From Arenicola marina (taxonomy: Eukaryota; Annelida; Polychaeta; Arenicolidae), in the NCBI GenBank assembly GCA_964019135.1, contig OZ025260.1:16982254-17046253 (forward strand): DNA of 64,000 nt, in the 5' to 3' direction. The notes under the pieces are model-generated. The model did no database searches. It saw only the letters and a list, made by a program, of their open reading frames with translations, and was not told the origin of the DNA. Each line of letters begins with the position of its first letter. Within the stretch, counting starts at the first letter, position 1. Shown piece by piece: positions 29,701 to 41,779 of the stretch. The position numbers and the translations under genes were made by a program.

Positions 29701-32700
29701 TCGTCCCCACCGCTGGCTGGTGATGGTCGCTCCTCGCCCCCACTGCTGACTGGGGATGGTCGCTCCTGGCCCCCACCACTGACTGGTGATGGTCTCTCCT
29801 CGCCCCCACCGGTGACTGGGGATGGTCGCTCCTCGCCGTCACCGAGACGCTGTGATGGTCGCTCCTCGCCCCCACCGCTGGCTGGTGATAGTCACTCCTC
29901 GCCCCCACCGCTGGCTGGTGATGGTCGCTCCTCGTCCCCACCGCTGGCTGGTGATGGTCGCTCCTCGTCCCCACCGCTGGCTGGTGATGGTCGCTCCTCG
30001 CCCCCACTGCTGACTGGGGATGGTCGCTCCTGGCCCCCACCACTGACTGGTGATGGTCTCTCCTCGCCCCCACCGGTGACTGGGGATGGTCGCTCCTCGC
30101 CGTCACCGAGACGCTGTGATGGTCGCTCCTCGCCCCCACCGCTGGCTGGTGATGGTCGCTCCTCGCCCCCACCGCTGACTGGTGATGGTCGCTCCTCGCC
30201 CCCACCGCTGACTGGTGATGGTCGCTCCTCGCCCCAACCGCTGACTGGTGATGGTCGCTCCTCGCCCCCACCGCTGGCTGGTGATGGTCGCTCCTCGCCC
30301 CCACCGCTGGCTGGTGATGGTCGCTCCTCGCCCCCACCGCTGACTGGTGATGGTCGCTCCTCGCCCCCACCGCTGACTGGTGATGGTCGCTCCTCGACAT
30401 CACCGCTGGCTGGTGATGGTCGCTCCTCGCCCCACCGCTGACTGGTGATGGTCGCTCGTCGCCGTCACCGCTGACTGGTGATGGTCGCTCCTCGTCCCCA
30501 CCGCTGGCTGGTGATGGTCGCTCCTCGCCCCCACCGCTGACTGGTGATGGTCGCTCGTCGCCGTCACCGCTGACTGGTGATGGTCGCTCCTCGACATCAC
30601 CGCTGGCTGGTGATGGTCGCTCCTCGCCCCACCGCTGACTGGTGATGGTCGCTCGTCGCCGTCACCGCTGACTGGTGATGGTCGCTCCTCGCCGTCACCG
30701 CTGACTGGTGATGGTCTCTCCTCGCTCCCACCGCTGGCTGGTGATGGTCGCTCCTCGCCCCCACCGCTGGCTGGTGATGGTCGCTCCTCGCCCCCACTGC
30801 TGACTGGGGATGGTCGCTCCTGGCCCCCACCACTGACTGGTGATGGTCTCTCCTCGCCCCCACCGCTGACTGGGGATGGTCGCTCCTCGCCGTCACCGAG
30901 ACGCTGTGATGGTCGCTCCTCGCCCCCACCGCTGGCTGGTGATGGTCGCTCCTCGCCCCCACCGCTGGCTGGTGATGGTCGCTCCTCGTCCCCACCGCTG
31001 ACTGGTGATGGTCGCTCCTCGCCCCCACCGCTGACTGGTGATGGTCGCTCCTCACCGTCACTGCTGACTGGTGATGGTCGCTCCTCGCCCCCACCGCTGA
31101 CTGGTGATGGTCGCTCCTCGCCCCCACCGCTGACTGGTGATGGTCGCTCCTCGCCCCCACCGCTGGCTGGTGATGGTCACTCCTCGCCCCCACCGCTGGC
31201 TGGTGATGGTCGCTCCTCGTCCCCACCGCTGGCTGGTGATGGTCGCTCCTCGTCCCCACCGCTGGCTGGTGATGGTCGCTCCTCGCCCCCACTGCTGACT
31301 GGGGATGGTCGCTCCTGGCCCCCACCACTGACTGGTGATGGTCTCTCCTCGCCCCCACCGGTCACTGGGGATGGTCGCTCCTCGCCGTCACCGAGACGCT
31401 GTGATGGTCGCTCCTCGCCCCCACCGCTGGCTGGTGATGGTCGCTCCTCGCCCCCACCGCTGGCTGGTGATGGTCGCTCCTCGCCCCCACCGCTGGCTGG
31501 TGATGGTCGCTCCTCGCCCCCACCGCTGGCTGGTGATGGTCGCTCCTCGCCCCCACCGCTGGCTGGTGATGGTCGCTCCTCGCCCCCACCGCTGACTGGT
31601 GATGGTCGCTCCTCGCCCCCACCGCTGACTGGTGATGGTCGCTCCTCGCCCCCACCGCTGGCTGGTGATGGTCGCTCCTCGCCGTCACCGCTGACTGGTG
31701 ATGGTCTCTCCTCGCTCCCACCGCTGGCTGGTGATGGTCGCTCCTCGCCCCCACCGCTGGCTGGTGATGGTCGCTCCTCGCCCCCACTGCTGACTGGGGA
31801 TGGTCGCTCCTGGCCCCCACCACTGACTGGTGATGGTCTCTCCTCGCCCCCACCGCTGACTGGGGATGATCGCTCCTCGCCGTCACCGAGACGCTGTGAT
31901 GGTCTCTCCTCGCCCCCACCGCTGACTGGGGATGATCGCTCCTCGCCGTCACCGAGACGCTGTGATGGTCGCTCCTCGCCGTCACCGCTGGCTGGTGATG
32001 GTCGCTCCTCGCCCCCACCGCTGGCTGGTGATGGTCGCTCCTCGCCCCCACCGCTGGCTGGTGATGGTCGCTCCTCGCCCCCACCGCTGGCTGGTGATGG
32101 TCGCTCCTCGCCCCCACCGCTGGCTGGTGGTGGTCGCTCCTCGTCCCCACCGCTGACTGGTGATGGTCGCTCCTCGCCCCCACCGCTGACTGGTGATGGT
32201 CGCTCCTCACCGTCACTGCTGACTGGTGATGGTCGCTCCTCGCCCCCACCGCTGACTGGTGATGGTCGCTCCTCGCCCCCACCGCTGACTGGTGATGGTC
32301 GCTCCTCGCCCCCACCGCTGACTGGTGATGGTCGCTCCTCGCCCTCACCGCTGGCTGGTGATGGTCACTCCTCGCCCCCACCGCTGGCTGGTGATGGTCA
32401 CTCCTCGTCCCCACCGCTGGCTGGTGATGGTCGCTCCTCGTCCCCACCGCTGGCTGGTGATGGTCGCTCCTCGCCCCCACTGCTGACTGGGGATGGTCGC
32501 TCCTGGCCCCCACCACTGACTGGTGATGGTCTCTCCTCGCCCCCACCGGTGACTGGGGATGGTCGCTCCTCGCCGTCACCGAGACGCTGTGATGGTCGCT
32601 CCTCGCCCCCACCGCTGGCTGGTGATGGTCGCTCCTCGCCCCCACCGCTGACTGGTGATGGTCGCTCCTCGCCCCCACCGCTGACTGGTGATGGTCGCTC

Positions 32701-35300
32701 CTCGCCCCCACCGCTGGCTGGTGATGGTCACTCCTCGCCTCCACCGCTGGCTGGTGATGGTCGCTCCTCGTCCCCACCGCTGGCTGGTGATGGTCGCTCC
32801 TCGCCCCCACCGCTGGCTGGTGATGGTCGCTCCTCGCCCCCACCGCTGGCTGGTGATGGTCGCTCCTCGCCCCCACCGCTGACTGGTGATGGTCGCTCCT
32901 CGCCCCCACCGCTGACTGGTGATGGTCGCTCCTCGCCCCCACCGCTGGCTGGTGATGGTCGCTCCTCGCCGTCACCGCTGACTGCTGATGGTCGCTCCTC
33001 GCCCCTACCGCTGGCTGGGGATGGTCGCTCCTCGCCCCCACCGCTGGCTGGTGCTGGTCGCTCCTCGCCCCCACCGCTGGCTGGTGATGGTCGCTCCTCG
33101 CCGTCACCGCTGACTGGTGATGGTCGCTCCTCGCCGTCACTGCTGACTGGTGATGGTCTCTCCTCGCCCCCACCGCTGACTGGTGATGGTCGCTCCTCGC
33201 CGTCACCGCTGACTGGTGATGGTCTCTCCTCGCTCCCACCGCTGGCTGGTGATGGTCGCTCCTCGCCCCCACCGCTGGCTGGTGATGGTCGCTCCTCGCC
33301 CCCACCGCTGGCTGGTGATGGGCGCTCCTCGCCCCCACCGCTGACTGGTGATGGTCGCTCCTCGCCCCCACCGCTGACTGGTGATGGTCGCTCCTCGCCC
33401 CCACCGCTGGCTGGTGATGGTCGCTCCTCGCCCCCACCGCTGGCTGGTGATGGTCGCTCCTCGCCCCCACCGCTGACTGGTGATGGTCGCTCCTCGCCCC
33501 CACCGCTGACTGGTGATGGTCGCTCCTCGCCCCCACCGCTGACTGGTGATGGTCGCTCCTCGCCCCCACCGCTGGCTGGTGATGGTCGCTCCTCGCCCCC
33601 ACCGCTGGCTGGTGATGGTCGCTCCTCGCCCCCACCGCTGGCTGGTGATGGTCGCTCCTCGCCCCCACCGCTGGCTGGTGATGGTCGCTCCTCGCCCCCA
33701 CCGCTGACTGGTGATGGTCGCTCCTCGCCCCCACCGCTGACTGGTGATGGTCGCCCCTCGCCCCCACCGCTGGCTGGTGATGGTCGCTCCTCGCCGTCAC
33801 CGCTGACTGGTGATGGTCTCTCCTCGCTCCCACCGCTGGCTGGTGATGGTCGCTCCTCGCCCCCACCGCTGGCTGGTGATGGTCGCTCCTCGCCCCCACT
33901 GCTGACTGGGGATGGTCGCTCCTGGCCCCCACCACTGACTGGTGATGGTCTCTCCTCGCCCCCACCGCTGACTGGGGATGGTCGCTCCTCGCCGTCACCG
34001 AGACGCTGTGATGGTCGCTCCTCGCCCCCACCGCTGGCTGGTGATGGTCGCTCCTCGCCCCCACCGCTGGCTGGTGATGGTCGCTCCTCGTCCCCACCGC
34101 TGACTGGTGATGGTCGCTCCTCGCCCCCACCGCTGACTGGTGATGGTCGCTCCTCACCGTCACTGCTGACTGGTGATGGTCGCTCCTCGCCCCCACCGCT
34201 GACTGGTGATGGTCGCTCCTCGCCCCCACCGCTGACTGGTGATGGTCGCTCCTCGCCCCCACCGCTGACTGGTGATGGTCGCTCCTCGCCCCCACCGCTG
34301 GCTGGTGATGGTCACTCCTCGCCCCCACCGCTGGCTGGTGATGGTCGCTCCTCGTCCCCACCGCTGGCTGGTGATGGTCGCTCCTCGTCCCCACCGCTGG
34401 CTGGTGATGGTCGCTCCTCGCCCCCACTGCTGACTGGGGATGGTCGCTCCTGGCCCCCACCACTGACTGGTGATGGTCTCTCCTCGCCCCCACCGGTGAC
34501 TGGGGATGGTCGCTCCTCGCCGTCACCGAGACGCTGTGATGGTCGCTCCTCGCCCCCACCGCTGGCTGGTGATGGTCGCTCCTCGCCCCCACCGCTGACT
34601 GGTGATGGTCGCTCCTCGCCCCCACCGCTGACTGGTGATGGTCGCTCCTCGCCCCCACCGCTGGCTGGTGATGGTCACTCCTCGCCCCCACCGCTGGCTG
34701 GTGATGGTCGCTCCTCGTCCCCACCGCTGGCTGGTGATGGTCGCTCCTCGCCCCCACCGCTGGCTGGTGATGGTCGCTCCTCGCCCCCACCGCTGGCTGA
34801 TGATGGTCGATCCTCGCCCCCACCGCTGACTGGTGATGGTCGCTCCTCGCCCCCACCGCTGACTGGTGATGGTCGCTCCTCGCCCCCACCGCTGGCTGGT
34901 GATGGTCGCTCCTCGCCGTCACCGCTGACTGGTGATGGTCGCTCCTCGCCCCTACCGCTGGCTGGGGATGGTCGCTCCTCGCCCCCACCGCTGGCTGGTG
35001 CTGGTCGCTCCTCGCCCCCACCGCTGGCTGGTGATGGTCGCTCCTCGCCGTCACCGCTGACTGGTGATGGTCGCTCCTCGCCGTCACTGCTGACTGGTGA
35101 TGGTCTCTCCTCGCCCCCACCGCTGACTGGTGATGGTCGCTCCTCGCCGTCACCGCTGACTGGTGATGGTCTCTCCTCGCTCCCACCGCTGGCTGGTGAT
35201 GGTCGCTCCTCGCCCCCACCGCTGGCTGGTGATGGTCGCTCCTCGCCCCCACCGCTGGCTGGTGATGGGCGCTCCTCGCCCCCACCGCTGACTGGTGATG
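26776..35300. repeat. 33-bp minisatellite, about 258 copies
   Basis: The unit is GGTGATGGTCGCTCCTCGCC followed by CCCACCGCTGGCT, with a GCTGACT variant. A marker variant (CCGTCACCGAGACGCTGTGA) and blocks such as CCACCACTGACTGGTGATGG recur together, showing higher-order duplications of many units. Because 33 is a multiple of three and most frames lack stop codons, very long open frames arise on both strands: plus GDGRSSPPPLA/T, minus SDHHQPAVGAR and GGGEERPSPAS. None has an independent sign of being a gene. No start context, splice signal or domain is visible. Confidence 0.95.
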
Positions 35301-35305
35301 GGGTC

Positions 35306-35530
35306 CATCTTCCATGTAAGCCGTCACGAAAATCGAGGGCACTCCTGCCAGTGAACAGGTATACAAAGTCTACAAACATGTACTCACAATCTGTACAGCG
35401 GCATACAGCACTGACATGTGTATGGACAGCACCTTAGTGTACAGATTGTGCAGTCACAGATGAACAGTACAAGAATGACAGCAGGCCAATGAGGTTTGGT
35501 GTGAGGGGTGGATGGTTGGAGAAGGGTATG
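35306..35530. repeat. Spacer B, inverted partner of 58555-58800
   Basis: Reading the minus strand, TTTTCGTGACGGCTTACATG and TCTGTGACTGCACA and GCTGTCCATACA occur in the same order as on the plus strand at 58555-58795. The two are therefore an inverted, diverged duplication. Confidence 0.7.
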
Positions 35531-36908
35531 AGGGACAGTTGGAAAGCCAACCCTGGCAAGGAAGCGACATGACGTGACAGGTCAGAAGGCAACCCTGGCA
35601 AGGAAGCGACATGACATGACAGGTCGGAAGCCAACCTTTCCCTGCATCTGAAGCGACACGACATGACAGTTCGAAAGCCAACCCTGGCAAGGACACAACA
35701 GCTCGAAACCCAACCCTGGCAAGGAAGCGACATGACGTGACAGGTCAGAAGCCAACCCTGGCAAGGAAGCGACATGACGTGACAGGTTGGAAGCCAACCT
35801 TGGTAAGGAAGCGACATGACGTGACAGGTTGGAAGCCAACCTTTCCCTGCATCTGAAGCGACATGACAGTTCGAAAGCCAACCCTGGCAAGGACATGACA
35901 GGACACGACAGTTCGAAACCCATCCCTGGCAAGGAAGCGACATGACGTGACAGGTCAGAAGCCAACCCTGGCAAGGAAGCGACATGACGTGACAGGTTGG
36001 AAGCCCACCTTGGTAAGGAAGCGACATGACATGACAGTTCAGAACCCAAACTTTTCCTGGATCTGAAGCGACACGACATGACAGTTTGAAAGCCAACCCT
36101 GGCAAGGACACAAAGGACACGACAGTTCGAAACCTAACCCTGGCAAGGACACGACAGGACACGACAGTTCGAAAGCCAACCCTGGCAAGGAAGCGAATGA
36201 TGTGACAGTTGGAAGCCCACCGTGGTAAGGAAGCGACATGACATGACAGGTCAGAAGCCAACCCTGGCAAGGAAGCGACATGACGTGACAGTTTGGAAGC
36301 CAACCTTGTCAAGGAAGCGACATGACGTGACAGTTCATAACCCAACCTTTCCCTGCATCTGAAGCGACACAACATGACAGTTCAAAACCCAACCCTGGCA
36401 AGAACACGACATGACGTGACAGGTGGGAAGCTAACTCTGGCAAGGAAATGACAGGACTCGACAGTTCAAAACCCAACTGTGGTAAGGAAATGACAGGACA
36501 CGACAGTTCGAAACCCAACTGTGGTAAGGAAACGACAGGACACGACAGTTCGAAACCCAACCCAGGCAACAAAATGCCAGGACACGACAGTTCGAAACCC
36601 AACCCCGGCAAAGAAACGACATGACGTGACAGGTGGGAAGCCAACCCAGGCAAGGAAATGACAGGACCCAACTGTTCTATAGCCGACCCTGGCAACAAAA
36701 TGACAGGACACGACAGTTCGAAACCCAACCCCGGCAAAGAAACGACATGACGTGACAGGTGGGAAGCCAACCCAGGCAAGGAAATGACAGGACCCAACTG
36801 TTCTATAGCCGACCCTGGCAACAAAATGACAGGACACGACAGTTCGAAACCCAACCCCGGCAAAGAAACGACATGACGTGACAGGTCAAAAGCCAACCCA
36901 GGCAAGGT
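35531..36908 (-). repeat. 42-bp-type repeat array C (inverted relative to 55560-58505)
   Basis: Units such as GACACGACAGTTCGAAACCC plus AACCCTGGCAAGGA alternate with a related unit holding TTTCCCTGCATCTGAAGCGA. The spacing is about 42 bp, so three frames stay open and give overlapping Cys-rich or Leu-rich pseudo-proteins. All units read as the reverse complement of the array at 55560-58505. Confidence 0.9.
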
Positions 36909-37084
36909 AGCAAAGTAGTCCTATTAGAATGCTTGTGATGCATTTTATACTGCTCCTCTCCAACAACACCGGTATCCTAAACTTTAAAGTCATAAATGCC
37001 GTAGACACACGTTTCGGCCTATATTTTCCGCGATTGTGCTGCGATCGCTCTACAAATCACTGATATGAAAAAGCAACGGTTTAC

Positions 37085-37225
37085 AGATAACTCGCCACAA
37101 AACGAACTCGCCACAAGAGAACTCGCCACACTTTGGAGAACTCGCCACAAACGGACCGGTGAACTCGCCACATTTTCTGGTGAACTCGACAATCTCGCCA
37201 CATCTCGTGGTGAACTCGCCACACC
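37085..37225. repeat. Degenerate ACTCGCCACA repeats
   Basis: GAACTCGCCACA and close variants occur about eight times with irregular spacing, inside the TIR element just after its left arm. Confidence 0.75.
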
Positions 37226-38358
37226 TCCTGTTTAATCGTCACAGGATTAGTATATTACTATTGAGGCCTTTTTGGTACTATAGTTATTTCGCTTAGTATA
37301 CTGGAGATTATCTCATTAAATTCGGCTGGGGTTCCGGCAGATCGGAAGGAGGCGCTTTCGCTGTTGGAATGTCGCCATATTGATTCATTCAGTCAGGCGT
37401 GTTTGCTATATTGGGCGAAGTCGCTGTAGTTATATATTATGCAGTCATGAGGCTCAGCGACAAATATCAAGAAATAACTGGTCCCTAACCTGGTTCCCCA
37501 AGAAATATTGTGGATGTTGACATCTTGGTAGGTCGTGAAACTTCATAATTACTGTGACAAATGTAAGATGTTAAGCAGTTAATTTAATGGTTTTGGCCAC
37601 GAACTTCTACGACGATCACGTACATTCTACTTATGTATATTGTGTTCCACATAAGCGCCTATTACTGTTGCAGACAATGTCACAATCGGTCAGTACATAA
37701 GGGCGGTAAATTTAAAATTTAATTAGTTTTGCGGATTCGGGCGGATCATGTTGTTATTGCAAAATGCAATCAACAATGTTTTGTGCTGTCAATTCTATAT
37801 TGGTATAGGGCAAATTTCACGCTATTGCATTGATCGGTGCGTGCAATTTTTATCATTAGTTAATGATTACTCAGAAGTGGGTTGCAGTTTAATAAAAGTT
37901 TTAGTTTCCAAAGAATCCAAATTTATCAGTTACCGTCATTGTTATGCGAAAATCTAATTTGTTAAATTTCTTTTCCTAACGTAACCCAGGTCAGTCCGTT
38001 CGTTACTTTAACATAAATCAACACCTCATTTCGTACGTACAATGAAAAATATTATGAAAGGGAATGATGACCATGGGAACTGCTATTAGATACAATGTAG
38101 AGGTCATTTTCGTCAGTTGTTCTCAGTTACGTTGGTCTGCGAAAGACGATGGATTTTGCTTTGTTTTCAAGTGATGCGATTTACGTCGCGGCTTTTGCGG
38201 GATTTACTGTTCACTGGGTAGGCTAAGGGCTACGTAAGACTTTTGTGAGTTTCCCTTATAAGGTGTCTTATACGGAGTCACCGGACATAATGAAAAGTGT
38301 ATTTGAAATTTCAAACTTTTAATAAAATCAATTTATAGAAAGTTACAACTTTTTATAG

Positions 38359-38420
38359 AACTTAGTTTTTCAACGATAAACTTAGTTTTTCAACGATAAA
38401 CTTAGTTTTTCAACGATAAA
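38359..38420. repeat. 20-bp tandem repeat, three copies
   Basis: CTTAGTTTTTCAACGATAAA occurs three times in direct succession. Confidence 0.95.
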
Positions 38421-38827
38421 CATATTGAAAACTTTAAATATTAATACACAGTTTCGCAAATAGACTAAATCCCAGACAATGAAAGGCTCTATAGTTGCCA
38501 TGGCATCCTCGTGGCTGGTATAAATATAGAGCATGTATTGTTCAAAGCACGTTCGGCACCATGGCAACCATCATTTTATGACGCGTGTTTTAGTATTTTG
38601 GCGACAGAGCGTCTGCTGCCAATGGCGTGTCAGCATGGAGAAATATTCTTTGTGTCATAAAAAAGGATAACATCGCAGTACAAACGTAAGTTTGGTATCA
38701 TTAAAATGGTCTAGTGTTGCTTTCTCACGTCAGGTATTTTGAGAGTGATCGAGGCAAATTCGCGGAAAATATGGGCCGAAACGTGTGTCTACGGTATTTA
38801 TGACTTTGACTTTTTTTTTTTTTAGGG

Positions 38828-39550
38828 AACCATATTCTATCTCTCTATTGACAGACAAACACTGTGACAGGTCTGCTTCACAAGTTGCTCGAGGTTTCCA
38901 AATAAAGCACTCACCTCTAGTTCTTACTTCATGCACTTTCATAGCATTAGCCTCTACGACTGTCTTAAGGAAATAAGTCGGCTGCAAGTACTACTCCCTT
39001 TACTACTTTAGTTCAGCTAGCAAGCCGCTGTGGCTACGGCCAACAGAACAGCGTCTTGCTTCCAAGCGCACCCCGCTCATTAGCAGAGGGAAGCGACGAC
39101 AACACCCGGGACGTTTTGCATCGCTTAAGTGAATCTACACATTGTACAGCGCTCTCTTACCAACATAACTTGCAGGAAAAGGTATTAGCGTCTAATTTTG
39201 CGCGGTAGAATTGTTGTCAGACGTTCTGGAGCGCGAGAAACAACAACTTTGCACCAGTAACAACCGAAAACGAATCAAGCTCCGCCATGTTTGCAGTTGC
39301 ACTTCCTGCCGAGAAGCGGTGCGCACTAACGTACAAATTGTGTGCTCGCCGTAACTGAAAGACTCCTCGCTGGCTTCGTGCCGCGGGGTCCCCCTGCGTG
39401 ATGAATAGTATGGAGGGGGTTGATGGGGAACTCGCCCAAATGTAGCCAACATTTCCAGACGTTCTCTTCTAATGTTGGTTTTCATATGAAATGTGGGTTT
39501 TGTGGATTTACTTTTTTTTAGGAATATTTTATTTGTATAAAATCTGTAAA
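38828..39550. other. Spacer, no gene recognised
   Basis: Mixed-composition DNA with no family match. A minus-strand open frame at 39192-39485 has no recognised domain. Confidence 0.35.
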
Positions 39551-39618
39551 ATAAGCTGTATTTCGATGAAAACTAAGCTGTATTTCGATGAAAAATAAGC
39601 TGTATTTCGATGAAAAAT
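39551..39618. repeat. Short tandem repeat, about three copies
   Basis: AAGCTGTATTTCGATGAAAA plus a few bases occurs three times in succession. Confidence 0.9.
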
Positions 39619-39839
39619 ACCCCGCCCCCCTCCGGCGGGAATAAAGGTAGCTGACGGTCGGAGCGGGATCAATTGCTACTTTTCCGGCATTTTCCAAAGG
39701 TGGATGCTCGTCTTAACTGTTCAGCATTCCCCATCCGTTTCCGAGGGAGGGGAATACACCTGATGCCGCCCAAACCCACAAAATTAGTGAGAGCAGGGGC
39801 TGACACAGGGGCGGGAGTCCTCACCCGCCCGCTTTTCTG

Positions 39840-40450
39840 AAACATCCCTAAGCAACAATGAATTTGGTGCCCCCCGCCTGTTTGTACTGCATCCCCTACT
39901 TTGTTGGTATCAAGCTCGGGAGGTGGGGACGGGGCGGGGGGGGGGGGGGGGGCAAGACTGACAAGCGTAACTTCGGCGTACGGCGGGAGCTGAAATTACG
40001 TACTCCTCGCGTTGAACCAAGAATTGCACAAACAACTTGCCGTTGGCCGTTACCGTTGGCCCGTGCATGCTCCACTGTCACCGGGCCGGGGCCGGGGCCG
40101 GGGCCGCCGCTGGGCGCTGGGAGGTTATTTAATTCATTGCTCGGTTTGGGATGGGGGGGGTCCGCGGTAAAGTCCCCCCCCCCCGTCCGCTCGGTCGAGG
40201 TTTTACCATCGAAATTCGCTCGGTCGGGGCGTTTTAATCTTTTGCGGCAACCCGTCTATGAACGCACATTTTCAGAGCCCCCCCCCCCTTCCACCCCGGT
40301 CAAAAGTTTTTAAACATCGGCTCTGTAGCTATAGGGATATCTTTTTCATCACAAATATCCACTCTCTCAGGCATCAAGGCACCCCACGGAACCCTCCCAC
40401 CAACCCCTCCCCCCCCCCACCGGCCGCCGAGTTACTGACGGTTTAAAATA
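39840..40450. repeat. C/G-run region related to the C-tract family
   Basis: It has a G-run near 39937-39951 and several C-runs. Motifs such as CCCCCTTCCACCCCGGTCAAAAGTTT resemble the interior of the MITE-like copies, shown here only in part (CCACCCCGGTCAAAAG). Inside it, GGGCCG-type hexamers repeat four times at about 40081-40107. Open frames here reflect low complexity. Confidence 0.5.
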
Positions 40451-40800
40451 TTCTGAGATCCACACCCCTCCCGCTGTCATTTGCTCAGTTAGATGGTCTT
40501 GAATGCAAATTAAACATCAATGGAACGCTGAAAGAACTTCCACTTAAGTTATGCTTTCAAAGGTTTTAATGCAACGATGTCACTGATCTGGTAAAGTCGG
40601 ACCATTTGAAACAAACGACCGTTAAAGTCCATCTCTTATGTCCTATGTTACTTTGCATATATTTGATCCATTTGCACTATATTAACGAAATTCCATACGC
40701 ACTGAATTTATTTGCCACCAATATTACCAATATTAGCCATTTTATCACAGACCTGCCCAAACAAGTAGAAGATAGACAGGGGCAAGTATTTCATTGATTC
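40451..40800. other. AT-rich spacer, nothing recognised
   Basis: No repeat or coding feature seen; a short Leu/Ile-rich frame at 40606-40797 has no supporting evidence. Confidence 0.35.
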
Positions 40801-41779
40801 GTGACGTCACAAGATGAACCGGTTTCGTTGCGCAATACGGTTAGCGCGACTTTTGAGCATGGCGTCTATAGGAGGGCCATTGTCCTTCCGCATCGATCGG
40901 GATGCAGCTATGCCAGCAAGATTATTTGGAATTAATCATAGTGAGGGTGAAGAAGAACAAGTGGAGGTATTAGGGCAACCGGAGCATGTGTTCTGCCGCC
41001 GTATCTTACGCTTCGAGCCATCTCGACTGGAGATTGCTAAGGAACTGTAATAGTTGAAAACCTCAAAACGCCCTTCGCAAAACAGTAGTGCGAACGCCTC
41101 ATTCATAAAAAGTGATGCTTATTATATCATGGGATCTAGATCAAAAACCTGCAAATATGTCTTGTAATCAAATAAAATATTAATTGGGCGACCAGCAGGC
41201 AAATTGGTGAAAGCTACTTAGTAATTTGTCCCAACCGGACCCCATAACGTTCGGGTTTCCACAAGTATTACTATAAAAAGTACGTGATGAAACATATGAT
41301 TGGATTAGTGCGCTGCGTACTTTTTAGGCTAGGCCGATAAATGCCGACCTCCCTCCCTTCTGATGTGCATAAAGAAGTTCTTTTACTACATACATTTAAC
41401 CCTAGATCTAGATTGTATGTCTACGATTGGACGTCTACTGTAGCCTAGCCCACCCTTTCCATTTTGGGGAAGAAACGTAGCCCGTAGGCTGGCAACACTG
41501 GCAGTGGATACTGTCCTGAATCTGTTAAACTGTTTGTTTTCAGTAACAGTCTGTGAGTCATTGTCACGAATGTTGCTCTAACCAACAAGACCACACCTCT
41601 AATGTCATAGATCTAGGTCTATCTAGATCTACATGTGGCAAATATTCATTATGAGATAATGTTAACCGAAATAAACATCTAAGTTAGAGCTTCCCTGCTG
41701 CACGTCTACATTCATTCAAACACCGCGGGCAGTCGAAGCGAGCGAGGCGCACTCAAACCGGTTCATCTTGTGACGTCAC
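40801..41779. mobile_element. 979-bp TIR element ending in GTGACGTCAC
   Basis: The first bases GTGACGTCACAAGATGAACC continue as GGTTT and are matched as an exact inverted copy of about 25 bp at 41755-41779. Similarity continues weakly for another ten bases. The extreme ends contain the self-complementary TGACGTCA. No clear target duplication. The interior has a 78-codon frame but no transposase. Confidence 0.6.
40814..41050 (+). CDS. Small hypothetical frame inside the TIR element
   Basis: The 78-residue product starts MNRFRCAIRLARLL inside the left TIR and contains SFRIDRDAAMPARLFG, an acidic patch (SEGEEEQVEV) and FCRRILRFEPSRLEIAKEL. Not recognised as any family. The start codon lies in the TIR itself. 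Composition looks protein-like but evidence for a gene is thin. Confidence 0.25.
   Translation: MNRFRCAIRLARLLSMASIGGPLSFRIDRDAAMPARLFGINHSEGEEEQVEVLGQPEHVFCRRILRFEPSRLEIAKEL

Larger units (their letters stand above)
36976..38827. mobile_element. TIR element of about 1.85 kb, non-coding
   Basis: The left end (36976-37072) and right end (38716-38827) are inverted copies of about 100 bp. Shared words include AAAGTCATAAAT, GTAGACACACGTTTCGGCC, ATTTTCCGCGA and GAAAAAGCAAC/GAGAAAGCAAC. The interior has no transposase frame. A clear target duplication was not seen. Likely a non-autonomous DNA transposon of unknown superfamily. Confidence 0.6.

Noticed and set aside
27535-35437. Open frames of 960-1,330 codons on both strands
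   Set aside because: They are produced by the 33-bp unit, which has no stops in several frames. Simultaneous openness on both strands and the lack of any domain argue against genes.
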